DNA of 64,000 nucleotides. Source: Candidatus Dormiibacterota bacterium (GTDB lineage Bacteria > Chloroflexota > Dormibacteria > Aeolococcales > Aeolococcaceae). The DNA lies in NCBI GenBank assembly GCA_019245575.1, contig JAFARE010000001.1, forward strand, positions 124,001-188,000, in the 5' to 3' direction. Of this stretch, positions 50,329 through 59,590 are shown in pieces (the first letter of the stretch is position 1; every line of letters begins with the position of its first letter). Below the pieces are notes generated by a model, which did no database searches, was not told the origin of the DNA, and was given only the letters and a program-made list of their open reading frames with translations. The translations under genes and the position numbers were made by a program.

Positions 50329-53300
50329 GTGGATTCGTCTGTCTCTCAGCAACCCTCCCAGGACCCGGCAGCAGGGCAGGACGCGGCCTCAGCGGCGCCT
50401 GCGACGCAGCACGACGGACAGTCGTCAGTGCAGTTGCAGCGGGCCGGTTTGAGCATCGAGCGCCGCTTCACCCGGCTGGGCGTGCATCCCTTCGACGAGG
50501 TGACCTGGGAGCGGCGCACCGCCTCCATCGGCAACGAGAAGGGCGAGACGGTCTTCGAGCAGAAGGACTGCGAGGTGCCTGCGTTCTGGTCGCAGATGGC
50601 CACAAACGTTGTGGTGAGCAAGTACTTCCGCGGCCCGCTGGGAACGCCGCGGCGTGAGACCAGCGTCAAGCAGATGATCTCGCGCGTCGCGGACACCATC
50701 GCGGAATGGGGCCGGGCCGGCGGCTACTTCGCGTCTGAAGCAGACGCGCTCGCATTCCAGGACGAGCTGACCCACCTGCTGCTGCACCAGAAGATGAGCT
50801 TCAACAGCCCCGTGTGGTTCAACCTCGGTGTGCCGGGCAGCAAGCCGCAGACATCGGCGTGCTTCATAAACAGTGTCGAGGACACGATGGATTCGATCCT
50901 CACGCTGGCAAAGACCGAGGGCATGCTTTTCAAGTACGGCAGCGGCACGGGTACGAATCTGTCGCCGCTGCGTTCCTCGCTGGAGGCACTCGCCGGCGGC
51001 GGCACAGCGAGCGGCCCGGTGTCGTTCATGAAGGGCTTCGATGCCTTCGCCGGTGTGATCAAGAGCGGCGGCACCACGCGGCGCGCGGCCAAGATGGTGA
51101 TCCTCAACGCAGACCATCCCGACGTCGAGGAGTTCATCACCTGCAAGGTGAGCGAGGAGCGCAAGGCGTGGGCGCTCATCGAGGCGGGCTACGAGAGCTC
51201 GTTCACCGGCGAGGCGTACTCGTCCATCTTCTTCCAGAACAGCAACAACTCCGTACGCGTCACTGACGAGTTCATGCGCGCCGTGGAAGAGGACAAGGAC
51301 TGGCAGCTGCGCGCGGTGCTCGATCAGACGCGCGTGGTCAAGACGGTGAAGGCACGCCAGCTGATGCGGCTCATGGCCGAATCTGCGTGGCAGTGCGGCG
51401 ACCCCGGTGTGCAGTACGACACCACGATCAACGACTGGCACACGTCGGCGAACAGCGGCCGTATCAACGCGAGCAATCCGTGCTTTCCTGGCGACGCACG
51501 GGTGCACACGACCGCCGGCCTCATCCCCTTCGCCGCGTTGTACGAGCGGATCGGCTCCGGCGAGGAGCTTCGCGTGTACACGCACCGTGCGACTGCTCCG
51601 CAACCAGGGATGGGAGTAGTTGCGACGAAGCCGCTCGCGATCATGCAGACGGGCATCAAGTCGCTGATCAAGCTGACCTTCGCCAACGGGCAGTCGCTGC
51701 GGTGCACCCCGAATCATCGTCTCTGGACGCTCAACCGAGGCTACGTCGCGGCCAGTGAGCTCACCGTGGATGACGCGGTCCTGATGAACGACACCGCTAC
51801 GCCGGCCTGCGAGGCCTCCTGGGCGCTGCCGGTGAAGGTGGAAGCGGCAGCGTTGTCCTGGCGGCAAGGCGGGACCAAGGTTCGACAGGCTCTTCCCGAG
51901 CGCTGGAGCGAGCCCCTCGGCGAACTCACCGGACACCTGGTCGGCGACGGTTGCATGACCGACAGCTCAACGGTCTGGGTCTACGGCGGAGAGGACGTCA
52001 CCGAAGGCGTCACCGATCGCCACGAGCGCTTTCTGACCGCCCTCGTCGGCGGTGTGTCGCGCAAGACCATGGAGAACGGCACCGTGCAGCTCACGGCAGG
52101 ATCCGCTGCCGTCCGTCGTCTGTTCGCAGGTATCGGCGTCAGCACGAAGCGCGCTCATGAGAAGCGCGTTCCTAGCGCTGTGTTCGAGGCACCCCCCGAG
52201 GTCCAGGCTGCGTTTTTGCGAGGACTCTTCGGCGCTGATGGCTGCATCTCCCTCGTCGAAGGCGGCAAATCCAGCCGATACGTCGGTCTCGGTAGCCGGA
52301 GCGAGGCGCTCCTCAACGACGTCCAGCGGCTGCTCAGCGCCTTCGGGATCCGTTCTCGGGTCTATCGGGTCTCGCGACCCACCAACAGCAGCCCCTTCAC
52401 GTATCAGCGCGTCAACGGCGAGCACGTCGAGTACATGACCCGCGACGGCTTCGACCTGCGCATCACAGGCACTGACATGGTCCGCTTCGCCGAGGACATC
52501 GCCTTCTCGACGCCGAGAAAGCAAGAGGCCCTCGAGGCGCTGCTCCAGACCACAGAGCGGTATGCGACCAAGCCCGGAACCCGTCTCGTTGCACGTGAGG
52601 AGGCCGGCACGGAGCTGGTCTACAACCTCACCGAACCCCTGCACCACTCCTACATCGTCGATGGCTTCGTGGTGGCCAACTGCAGTGAATACATGTACCT
52701 CGACGACACCAGCTGCAACCTGGCGTCGATCAATCTCACGAGGTTCCTCAACGACGATGGCTCGATCGACATCGATGCCTACCGCCATGCGATCCACATC
52801 ACCATCACGGCGCAGGAGATCCTGGTCAGCAACGCCTCGTATCCCACCGAGAAGATCACGCGCAACAGTGAGGACTACCGTCCGCTGGGCCTCGGCTATG
52901 CCAACCTCGGCGCGCTGCTCATGGCACGCGGCGTGCCGTACGACTCCCCCAAGGGACGCGACCTCGCCGCCTGCCTGACGGCGATCCTCACGGGTGAGGC
53001 GTATGCGCAGTCGGCACGGGTCGCGCGCGAGATCGGGCCGTTCAACGGCTACCCGGCGAACCGCAAGCCGATGCTTCGCGTCATCGGCAAGCACCGCGAG
53101 GCCGCGTACAACATCCCGGCCGACAGCGTCGAGCCGGCACTCACCGCCGCCGCGCGCCATGCGTGGGACGAGGCACACGAGCTCGGCGCGCGCCACGGCT
53201 ATCGCAACGCGCAGGCCACTGTGCTCGCGCCCACCGGCACCATAAGCTTCATGCTCGACTGCGACACCACCGGCGTCGAGCCGGACATAGCGCTGGTCAA

Positions 53301-54360
53301 GTACAAGAAGCTCGTCGGCGGCGGCATGCTGAAGATCGTCAACCAGACAGTGCCGTCAGCGCTGCGCCGGCTCGGCTACGGCGACACGGCAATCGGCGAC
53401 ATCGTCGCCTACATCGACCGCAACGACACCATCGAGGGCGCGCCGCAGCTGCGCGACGACGACGTCGCCGTCTTCGACTGCGCATTCACGCCGCAGAACG
53501 GCAAGCGCTCCATCACGTGGCAGGGCCACCTGCGCATGATGGCCGCGGTCCAGCCGTTCATCAGCGGCGCAATCTCCAAGACGGTGAACATGCCCGGCGA
53601 GTCGACCGTCGAGGACGTCGAGCAGGCGTACATCGACGGCTGGAAGCTCGGTCTCAAGGCCGTGGCGATCTACCGCGACGGCAGCAAGCGCAGCCAGCCG
53701 CTGGCCACCAGCATCGACAAGACAACAGGACAGCGCGTGCCGGTCGTGGAGCGGCCGCTGCGCAAGCGGCTGCCATCGGAGCGCACCGCGCTGACGCACC
53801 GCTTCGAGGTCGGCGGCCACGAGGGGTACATCACCGTCGGCCTGTACGACGACGGCACGCCGGGCGAGATCTTCCTGCGCATGGCCAAGGAGGGCTCGAC
53901 GGTCAGCGGCCTGATGGACTCCTTTGCGACCGCCGTGTCGCTGGCGCTGCAGTACGGCGTGCCGCTGCAGGCGCTGGTGGACAAGTTCTCGCACACGCGC
54001 TTCGACCCGCAGGGCTTCACCAAGAATCCTGAGATTCCAATCGCCAAGTCGGTGATGGATTACATCTTCCGCTGGCTGGCGTCGCGCTTCCTCTCCGTTG
54101 AAGAGCGCGACCGTCTCGGCATCATCCGTCGCGACGCGGACGGCGCACCGGTGGACGCATCCGCCGAGCCCGCCGCGACCCCCGCGCCCGCATCGGTGAG
54201 CGTCCCGATCCAGGTGGCGCAACCGATAGCAACGGGCGTGCCCGGCGCATTCATCAACCAGGAGGACGCGCCCACCTGCAGCGAGTGCGGCAGCCTCATG
54301 GTGCGCAACGGCGCTTGCTACAAGTGCCACAACTGCGGCGCCACGAGCGGCTGCAGCTGA
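50329..54360 (+). CDS. nrdJ: Adenosylcobalamin-dependent (class II) ribonucleotide reductase containing an intein
   Basis: Reduces ribonucleotides to deoxyribonucleotides. The ORF has 1343 aa, of which residues 385-784 are an intein; the mature enzyme would be 943 aa. The extein shows the redox Cys178 in TSACFINSVEDTM, YGSGTGTNLSPLRS, then NP|CSEYMYLDDTSCNLASINL, where the first Cys after the intein is the thiyl-radical Cys of the NxCxE motif and DTSC the second redox Cys. YRNAQATVLAPTGTISFMLDCDTTGVEPD is diagnostic of class II. The C-terminus is a zinc-ribbon/redox tail (CSECGSLMVRNGACYKCHNCG). GAGGAAAGG precedes GTG 50329. Regulation by NrdR is suggested by the boxes upstream. Confidence 0.95.
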   Translation: MDSSVSQQPSQDPAAGQDAASAAPATQHDGQSSVQLQRAGLSIERRFTRLGVHPFDEVTWERRTASIGNEKGETVFEQKDCEVPAFWSQMATNVVVSKYFRGPLGTPRRETSVKQMISRVADTIAEWGRAGGYFASEADALAFQDELTHLLLHQKMSFNSPVWFNLGVPGSKPQTSACFINSVEDTMDSILTLAKTEGMLFKYGSGTGTNLSPLRSSLEALAGGGTASGPVSFMKGFDAFAGVIKSGGTTRRAAKMVILNADHPDVEEFITCKVSEERKAWALIEAGYESSFTGEAYSSIFFQNSNNSVRVTDEFMRAVEEDKDWQLRAVLDQTRVVKTVKARQLMRLMAESAWQCGDPGVQYDTTINDWHTSANSGRINASNPCFPGDARVHTTAGLIPFAALYERIGSGEELRVYTHRATAPQPGMGVVATKPLAIMQTGIKSLIKLTFANGQSLRCTPNHRLWTLNRGYVAASELTVDDAVLMNDTATPACEASWALPVKVEAAALSWRQGGTKVRQALPERWSEPLGELTGHLVGDGCMTDSSTVWVYGGEDVTEGVTDRHERFLTALVGGVSRKTMENGTVQLTAGSAAVRRLFAGIGVSTKRAHEKRVPSAVFEAPPEVQAAFLRGLFGADGCISLVEGGKSSRYVGLGSRSEALLNDVQRLLSAFGIRSRVYRVSRPTNSSPFTYQRVNGEHVEYMTRDGFDLRITGTDMVRFAEDIAFSTPRKQEALEALLQTTERYATKPGTRLVAREEAGTELVYNLTEPLHHSYIVDGFVVANCSEYMYLDDTSCNLASINLTRFLNDDGSIDIDAYRHAIHITITAQEILVSNASYPTEKITRNSEDYRPLGLGYANLGALLMARGVPYDSPKGRDLAACLTAILTGEAYAQSARVAREIGPFNGYPANRKPMLRVIGKHREAAYNIPADSVEPALTAAARHAWDEAHELGARHGYRNAQATVLAPTGTISFMLDCDTTGVEPDIALVKYKKLVGGGMLKIVNQTVPSALRRLGYGDTAIGDIVAYIDRNDTIEGAPQLRDDDVAVFDCAFTPQNGKRSITWQGHLRMMAAVQPFISGAISKTVNMPGESTVEDVEQAYIDGWKLGLKAVAIYRDGSKRSQPLATSIDKTTGQRVPVVERPLRKRLPSERTALTHRFEVGGHEGYITVGLYDDGTPGEIFLRMAKEGSTVSGLMDSFATAVSLALQYGVPLQALVDKFSHTRFDPQGFTKNPEIPIAKSVMDYIFRWLASRFLSVEERDRLGIIRRDADGAPVDASAEPAATPAPASVSVPIQVAQPIATGVPGAFINQEDAPTCSECGSLMVRNGACYKCHNCGATSGCS
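51481..52680 (+). other. Intein with LAGLIDADG homing endonuclease inside nrdJ
   Basis: Self-splicing element of 400 aa. Block A begins at Cys1 (CFPGDARVHTTAGLIPF), block B is CTPNHRLWTLNRGYV, the endonuclease motifs are LTGHLVGDGCMT and LRGLFGADGCIS, block F/G is VYNLTEPLHHSYIVDGFVVAN ending in Asn, followed by Cys+1 of the extein. All splicing residues are present (Cys1, block B Thr and His, terminal Asn). The block G penultimate residue is Ala rather than the usual His, which some active inteins tolerate. Both endonuclease motifs keep their acidic residue, so homing may still work. Confidence 0.93.
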
Positions 54361-54388
54361 GGGCCGCTGCCCAGCTCATCCCCGCCCC

Positions 54389-54419
54389 GGGCCCGGATGG
54401 AGTCCCCCCGTCCGGGCCC
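54389..54419 (+). terminator. Hairpin downstream of nrdJ
   Basis: GGGCCCGGA and TCCGGGCCC form a perfect 9-bp stem 29 nt after the nrdJ stop, with a 13-nt loop. There is no T-tract, so it is a terminator-like or RNA-stabilising hairpin rather than a textbook intrinsic terminator. Confidence 0.5.
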
Positions 54420-54470
54420 CTCGCCGCCGAGGGTGGAACGTCGCTGAATCCCTGACCCTTGAGACCCGAC

Positions 54471-54625
54471 GGCGCGGGGACTAGCCCCGCGCCGCGGGCC
54501 AGGGGTAAGGATGAGGGACTCAGTGAGTTCCGGCCTCTGCTGGCGCCTTGGCGGTGGCCGATGCCGTGGCCCGGTCATCCGCCTTGGCGCCAGACACCCC
54601 CAACGCGACGATGTCACCCCTGGCC
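54471..54625 (+). ncRNA. Candidate structured RNA in the 337-nt gap after nrdJ
   Basis: The longest gene-free stretch of the window. It contains GGCGCGGGG/CCCCGCGCC (54471-54493, 5-nt loop); a long-range pair GGCCAGGGGT (54497-54506) with ACCCCTGGCC (54616-54625); and inside it TGGCGCC-TT-GGCGG / CCGCC-TT-GGCGCCA (54541-54592), two stems with a symmetric T-T loop. I recognise no tmRNA, RNase P, SRP or 6S motifs. The strand is not determined, since the stems fold on both. Confidence 0.4.
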
Positions 54626-54697
54626 AAGACGCGGCCGCGCGTTAGAAGCGCGACTTCACGATCTTTTCGCGGAAATTGACAAACCTTTATCGCGGGC

Positions 54698-55990
54698 CTA
54701 GCGAATCCGGTGCAGCAGCCACTCCGAGAGGGGCACGACCTCCAGGATCGCCGGGGGAGAACCCGCTGCCGCCGTGCTGTTGCGCCCGCCCGCCGACACG
54801 CGCGCGCCGGCCACGTGCGCGCCCGGCGTGTTGCTGCTGTTGGGCGCAGGGTCACCGTCAGTGACGATGAGGCCGCCGGGCACCGGCGCCTGCGCGCTGC
54901 CGAGTCTCTGCGCCCAGGAGAGCATCACGCCCTCAACCGGGTCGCCGGGGCCAACCGAGTAGCCGCCGTCACCGGTGATGTGCTTGCTCCAGATCAGGTA
55001 GCCGCCACCGCCGCCACCGAAGAAGGCCGTGAGCTTGGCGCTGAACTCGTCCGCGCGCGCCTGGCCCGACGTGCTCTGGATCCCCGCCTCGCCCATGAAC
55101 AGCGGCTTGTTCAGCGCCTTGCACTGCGCCAGCCGCAGCGAGAGGTTGGCGACCATCGCCACGGCGTCGTTGTTGTAGTCGTGGAACTCGCACACGTCGA
55201 TTCCGCCGGAGTGCAGCGTGGCGTAGTCGCTGCCCACGGCGCCGCACTGCCCGCCGCCCATCGTGCCCAGCGAGACGAGGTGGTTCGTGTCGACGGACTT
55301 GATCACGCCGGCCATGTCCTCCGCGAAGGCGTGCATCGCCTGCGCGGCAGCCGCCTCGTTGCAGTTGCCACTCGCGTCCTTGGCCTCGCCCTCGTTGACC
55401 AGCTGCCACATCGCGATGCGCGGATCCCCGACGTAGTGCGCCGCCATGGCGTGCACGAAGTCGCGGTAGCTGAGCGGATAGCCCGAGTCCGGCGACCGGT
55501 ATCCGCCCTGGTACCACGTGATGTCGCGATACGCATGGTTGGGCTCGCACGCGGTCCACTGGTTCTCGAGCGTGGCCACGACGCGGATGCCGTGCGCCGC
55601 AGCGAAGCTCAGCACGCGGTCGTACTGGGCGAAGTTGGCCGGGTTGCCCGCCTGGTAGCTCTGGAAGAACCACACGCGAGCCACCGAGGCACCGCTGGCC
55701 GACTGCATCTCGCTGTAGAACTGGTCCATCTCCGCATCGGTGTACACACCGCCGCACTGATAGCCGGGCGACGTCGACGTGGTCTGGTACGCGTCGTAGC
55801 CGACGAACCTGAACGGCGTGCCACCGATGTAGAACTGCGTACCCACCGCACGCACGAACGCGCCGCTCGCGCTCGCGAGCCGCACGTCACCGAGCGCGAC
55901 CGCCGTGACGGCGATCATCGCGAGACCCAGCAGGAGCCGCCGCGGCCTGACGTACGTCGCTGGACGTGTCCACGAGCGCGATGCGGGCAT
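54698..55990 (-). CDS. Secreted GH5-like (cellulase/mannanase clan) hydrolase, copy 1
   Basis: Exported beta-glycanase-like protein of 430 aa. A long signal peptide (RRLLLGLAMIAVTAVALGDVRLASA) leads to the TIM barrel: FRFVGYDAYQTTSTSPGYQCGGVYTDAEMD, ARVWFFQSYQAGNPANFAQYDRVL, IAMWQLVNEGEA with the acid/base Asn-Glu, CEFHDYN, and PLFMGEAGI with the nucleophile Glu. The C-terminal 70 residues are Ser/Ala-rich and low in complexity. GAGG with 8-nt spacing supports ATG 55990. Paralogue lies next upstream. The polysaccharide target is unknown. Confidence 0.85.
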   Translation of the reverse strand: MPASRSWTRPATYVRPRRLLLGLAMIAVTAVALGDVRLASASGAFVRAVGTQFYIGGTPFRFVGYDAYQTTSTSPGYQCGGVYTDAEMDQFYSEMQSASGASVARVWFFQSYQAGNPANFAQYDRVLSFAAAHGIRVVATLENQWTACEPNHAYRDITWYQGGYRSPDSGYPLSYRDFVHAMAAHYVGDPRIAMWQLVNEGEAKDASGNCNEAAAAQAMHAFAEDMAGVIKSVDTNHLVSLGTMGGGQCGAVGSDYATLHSGGIDVCEFHDYNNDAVAMVANLSLRLAQCKALNKPLFMGEAGIQSTSGQARADEFSAKLTAFFGGGGGGYLIWSKHITGDGGYSVGPGDPVEGVMLSWAQRLGSAQAPVPGGLIVTDGDPAPNSSNTPGAHVAGARVSAGGRNSTAAAGSPPAILEVVPLSEWLLHRIR

Positions 55991-56024
55991 GCCAAGACCT
56001 CAGTGAGAGCAGCAGCAATCCTTC

Positions 56025-56077
56025 AGCCCCGACATGCCGGGGCTTCACGCCGGTGACGCGTGTAACGGCGTCGCCGG
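56025..56077 (-). promoter_or_regulatory. Two hairpins in the 5' leader of GH5-like copy 1
   Basis: AGCCCCG/CGGGGCT (56025-56044, 7-bp stem) and CCGGTGACGC/GCGTCGCCGG (56050-56077, 10-bp stem with one mismatch) lie 35-90 nt before the start codon. They could modulate translation or transcript stability; I recognise no known riboswitch. Confidence 0.4.
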
Positions 56078-56200
56078 AACTGCCCCCACGGTAGTGGCGT
56101 CTGTCACAGTCGCGACACGAACGCAGGCGATGCGTTACATCCGCGCGACGGCGCTATCCGAGGGTTAGTGCGGCCTGCGACTCACTCCCAGCCGCGGCCG

Positions 56201-57514
56201 TCAGCGCACGCGGTCTTCCAGCCAGCCCGGCGACAGCGACAGCGACAGCAGCGCGTTGTCGAGCCCGGTGCCGATGGCGGCGAACTCCGCCGAGAGCGCT
56301 GTTCCACCCGACCCGGCGCCGTACCCGTGGCCGCGCAGCGAAGCCCACACGGCGTCGAAGCGCAGCTGATGAGCCAGCATCACCGCCTCGGTCGGATCGC
56401 CCGGGCCCACGTGCCAGGAGACGCTCGGGGTCAGCGTCTTGCTCCAGATGAGAAAGCCCGACACGCCGAGGCTGAACATCGCGTCCATCTTCTGCTGGAA
56501 CAGCACCGCGCGCGTGGCCAGCGTGACCGGCGTGACGACTCCGGACAGTGACCAGTTGGGCAGCACCGATGCGTCGATGCCCACCTCGCCGGCGAACAGC
56601 GGCTTGCCCAGCCCGCCGCACGTGTGCGTGTCGGGCACGATGCCGCTGGTCCTGCCGCCCATCACCACCTGGTGCGCGTAGTCGTGCAGCTCGCACACGT
56701 CGGTGCGGCCACCGTTGACATACGCGTAGTCGGCGCCCGACGTGCCGCACTGCCCGCCGCCCATGGTGCCGAGGTTGACCAGATGATTCGGGTCGACCGC
56801 CTTCATGCCCGCGGTGACGTCGTCACCGAAGGAGCGCAGGGCCTGCGCGGCCGCACTCTCGTTGCACGATCCGCCGTGGCTCGACGCCGCCTCGCCCTCG
56901 TTGACCAGCTGCCACATGGCGATCGTGGGATTGTTCGCGTAGTGGCGCGCCATGCTGACCGCGAAGTCGCGGAACGACAGCGGGTACCCGTCGTTCGTCT
57001 GCCGGTATCCGCCCTGGTACCACGTGATCGAGTGATACGGGTGCCCGGGCTCGCACGCGCCCCACTGGTTGCTCAACGTCGCGACGACGCGGATGCCATG
57101 CGCGGCAGCGGCTGCGAGCAGGCGGTCGTACTGCGCGAAGTTCGCCGGGTTGCCGTTCTGGAAGCTCTGGAAGAACCACGTGCGCAGCACCAGGCTGCCG
57201 TTGCGCTGCTGCATCTCGGAGAAGAAGCTGTCCACCTCCTGGTCGCTGAGCGCCGGCCCGCACTGGTACCCGGTGTGCAGCGACGCCGCGTAGTACGCGT
57301 CGTACCCGGTGAACGTCCACGGCGCGCCGTCCAGCGTGAAGTGACCGCGCGCTGCGCCCACGAATCCCGCCGATGCCGGTTGCGCCTGCAGCGGCGGTGC
57401 GGCGCCGCGAGACGGAGCGAGTGCGCCGGCGACGACGGCCGCGCACGCGATGACAACTGCGAGGAGTCCGCGACGCTGCGCGCGACCCTTCACACCTGTG
57501 GTGGAAGCCGCCAA
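56201..57514 (-). CDS. Secreted GH5-like (cellulase/mannanase clan) hydrolase, copy 2
   Basis: Exported protein of 437 aa, paralogous to copy 1 over the whole barrel: FTGYDAYYAASLHTGYQCGPALSDQEVD, RTWFFQSFQNGNPANFAQYDRLL, TIAMWQLVNEGEA (acid/base Glu), CELHDYA, and PLFAGEVGI (nucleophile Glu). The signal peptide is GLLAVVIACAAVVAGALAPSRG. I choose TTG 57514, 5 nt after GGGAGA; the track start at 57529 precedes that SD. The C-terminus differs from copy 1 and lacks the Ser/Ala tail. The two probably arose by tandem duplication and may act on different parts of one polymer. Confidence 0.85.
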   Translation of the reverse strand: MAASTTGVKGRAQRRGLLAVVIACAAVVAGALAPSRGAAPPLQAQPASAGFVGAARGHFTLDGAPWTFTGYDAYYAASLHTGYQCGPALSDQEVDSFFSEMQQRNGSLVLRTWFFQSFQNGNPANFAQYDRLLAAAAAHGIRVVATLSNQWGACEPGHPYHSITWYQGGYRQTNDGYPLSFRDFAVSMARHYANNPTIAMWQLVNEGEAASSHGGSCNESAAAQALRSFGDDVTAGMKAVDPNHLVNLGTMGGGQCGTSGADYAYVNGGRTDVCELHDYAHQVVMGGRTSGIVPDTHTCGGLGKPLFAGEVGIDASVLPNWSLSGVVTPVTLATRAVLFQQKMDAMFSLGVSGFLIWSKTLTPSVSWHVGPGDPTEAVMLAHQLRFDAVWASLRGHGYGAGSGGTALSAEFAAIGTGLDNALLSLSLSPGWLEDRVR

Positions 57515-57684
57515 AAATTCTCCCAGCAACTGGTGTATGCCCTCAATGTGAAGCCCTTACCCTTCCAGCCAGGCTTGCCTGCTGTCCGCCGCCGTCGACT
57601 GGTCCTTACCCCTGAGAAGCCCTGCCGGTGCGTCACCGCGGGGCGTCTCGCCGACGGCCGCGGCGCATTTTGCCAAAACACATC

Positions 57685-59001
57685 ATGGCCCGCGCAAGCG
57701 AACGTCTGTATGACTGTCAACGACTCGTGACGGGAGAACCTGCGCCGCCCTCCACGGCGCATCGCTTCGCGGCCGACGCAGATGCTGTGATGTTCGCGGA
57801 GCGTCAGCACGGACGCGCCGCTGGGCTCAAACGCAGCAAAATGCGCGCTGCCGCGCTCGCCCCATTCCTGGGGCTCGACCTGCCCGCTCTGCGCGAGCGC
57901 GCGCCCGCGACGATCGTGGTCACGGGGTCGAAGGGGAAGGGAACGGCGGCGGTGTACGCGTCCGCCGCTCTGGCCGCCAACGGCCTGCGCGTCGGCACAC
58001 TCACGAGCCCGGGATTGCGCACCAACCGCGAGCGGATCCGCGTCGACGGCGACGCGATCGCACCCGGTGACTACCGCGCGCTCATCGCCCGCGTCGCGGC
58101 TGCGCTCGAGGAGGGGCGCGACGTGCTCTCGCAGGACGGATATCTCGCGCCCACCGGGCTGTTCACGCTCGCCGCCGCGAGGCACTTCCTCGATACGCGA
58201 TGCGACGCGTGGGTGCTCGAGGCCGGCATGGGCGGCGCCAGCGACGAGGTGTCGCTGTTCGCGCCGGGCGTGCTCGTGCTCACGCCGGTGTTCGCCGAGC
58301 ACATCGGGATCATCGGTGACACGGTGTCTGACATCGCGCGGGACAAGCTCGGCGCCGCCGGACCCGAGACGCGCGCGGTGCTGACACTGCGGCAGCCGCA
58401 CCCGGAAGTGCAGGCGGCGCTGCGCCAGTCCTCTGCTCCGCTGCGGGTCGTGAGGGAGTCGCCGCTCCCGGACGCGGTCTGGCCGCCCTCACTTGTCGGC
58501 GACAACGCGCGGCTGGGCGTGAGCGCCGCGCTGGAGCTGCTGTCAGCGCTGGGCATCACACCTGATGTGGAATGCACGCGGTCCACGCTGGGCAGCGTGG
58601 CGCTCCCGGGCCGTATGTCGGTGCACCGGCGCGGTGACCAGCAGTGGCGCGCCGACACCGCAACGAACGGCGCCGCGGCGCGCGCCGCGATCTCCTGGTC
58701 GGACTCGATGACGCCGGCAACCGCAACGCTCGTGTGCGTCCCGGACGGCAAGGATCGCGACGGCGTGCGCGACGCTGTTCACCGGCGGCACCACATCAGC
58801 CTGCGCACCGACGCCGCCCACCTCTCGTTCACAGAATGGCCTGAGCCCCTGCCGTCGCTGGCGGAGGTCGACCTCGGCGCGCTCGGTCCCCGCGTGCTCT
58901 CGCTGGGCACCGTGCATTTCGTCGGTGACGTCATGGATGCGCTCGGCGTGGCCACCGAGCGCGCATTCACGCCGCCCGCGGCGGGTGCGCGGGCTTCCTA
59001 G
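57685..59001 (+). CDS. Mur ligase/folylpolyglutamate synthase-like protein
   Basis: ATP-dependent amide ligase-like protein of 438 aa. TIVVTGSKGKGTAAVYASAAL is the P-loop, followed by GTLTSPGLRTNRERIRVDG as in FolC, WVLEAGMGGASDEVSLFAPGVLVLTPV (FolC has LEVGLGGRLDATN) and HIGIIGDTVSDIARDKLGA. The C-terminal part is short and unusual for FolC. It may glutamylate something other than folate. ATG 57685 is the likely start. The stop overlaps the convergent phosphatase stop (CTAG). Confidence 0.72.
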   Translation: MARASERLYDCQRLVTGEPAPPSTAHRFAADADAVMFAERQHGRAAGLKRSKMRAAALAPFLGLDLPALRERAPATIVVTGSKGKGTAAVYASAALAANGLRVGTLTSPGLRTNRERIRVDGDAIAPGDYRALIARVAAALEEGRDVLSQDGYLAPTGLFTLAAARHFLDTRCDAWVLEAGMGGASDEVSLFAPGVLVLTPVFAEHIGIIGDTVSDIARDKLGAAGPETRAVLTLRQPHPEVQAALRQSSAPLRVVRESPLPDAVWPPSLVGDNARLGVSAALELLSALGITPDVECTRSTLGSVALPGRMSVHRRGDQQWRADTATNGAAARAAISWSDSMTPATATLVCVPDGKDRDGVRDAVHRRHHISLRTDAAHLSFTEWPEPLPSLAEVDLGALGPRVLSLGTVHFVGDVMDALGVATERAFTPPAAGARAS

Positions 59002-59590
59002 CTGCCGCTCGGGTTCCAGCTGCGCATGGCCGTCCACTCGTGCTCGTACCCGAGCACGCTCGGCGCGGCCGGCCCCAGCACGAAGTGCTGTCCCGCGTGC
59101 GGAGGCAGCTCGAGCCACAGCGCCGTCAGCACACGGAGGATGTGGCCGTGCCCGAAGAGAAGCACGTCGCCGCCGGCTGCGCGCGCACGCGCGATCACGC
59201 GTCCCGCGCGCGCTGCCACGTGGTCGAGTGACTCGCCGCCTGGGCCGCCGTCGTCCCACAGGTTCCAGCCCGGGCGCTCCGCTCTGATCTGCGCCAGCGT
59301 CATCCCGTCGTAGCCACCGTAATCCCACTCGCGCAGGTCGTCGTCCAACTGCGCCGCGTCGCCGTAGCCGGCGAGCTCGCACGTCCGCCGCGCGCGCTGC
59401 AGCGGGCTGCACAGCACGGCGGCAAAGGAATAGTCCGCCAGCCGCTGCTGGAGCGCCCGCGCCTGCTCCTCGCCATGCGGTGTCAGCGGGATGTCGGTGC
59501 GTCCGGTGTGCCTGCCTTCGCGGCTCCACTCGGTCTCACCGTGGCGCACCAGGACGAGCCGCTGGGCGATGGTGAGGGCTCCGCAGACAT
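58998..59590 (-). CDS. Histidine phosphatase (phosphoglycerate mutase-like), start apparently frameshifted
   Basis: The frame shows RLVLVRHGETEWSREGRHTGRTDIPLT (catalytic RHGE), LCSPLQRARRTCELAG, DLREWDYGGYDGMTLAQI and LLFGHGHILRVL (second His), a complete phosphatase of about 190 aa. The track extends it to 60044 without a sensible start, over citrate synthase. No ATG, GTG or TTG stands in frame before RLVLV. ATG 59590 (MSAEPS), preceded by TAGCCT at leaderless spacing, joins the frame if one base is missing near 59570. Either a real frameshift, a sequencing error or a CTG start explains this. Stop shared with the FolC-like gene. Confidence 0.75.

Noticed and set aside
54678-54706. TTGACA-N17-TAGCGA on the plus strand
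   Set aside because: Good-looking promoter but it points antisense into the GH5-like gene with no ORF or RNA signature behind it.
54520-54855. 111-aa minus-strand ORF after the GH5-like gene
   Set aside because: Its first half is a shadow of the GH5-like 3' end and the rest lies in the structured non-coding gap; no start with SD.
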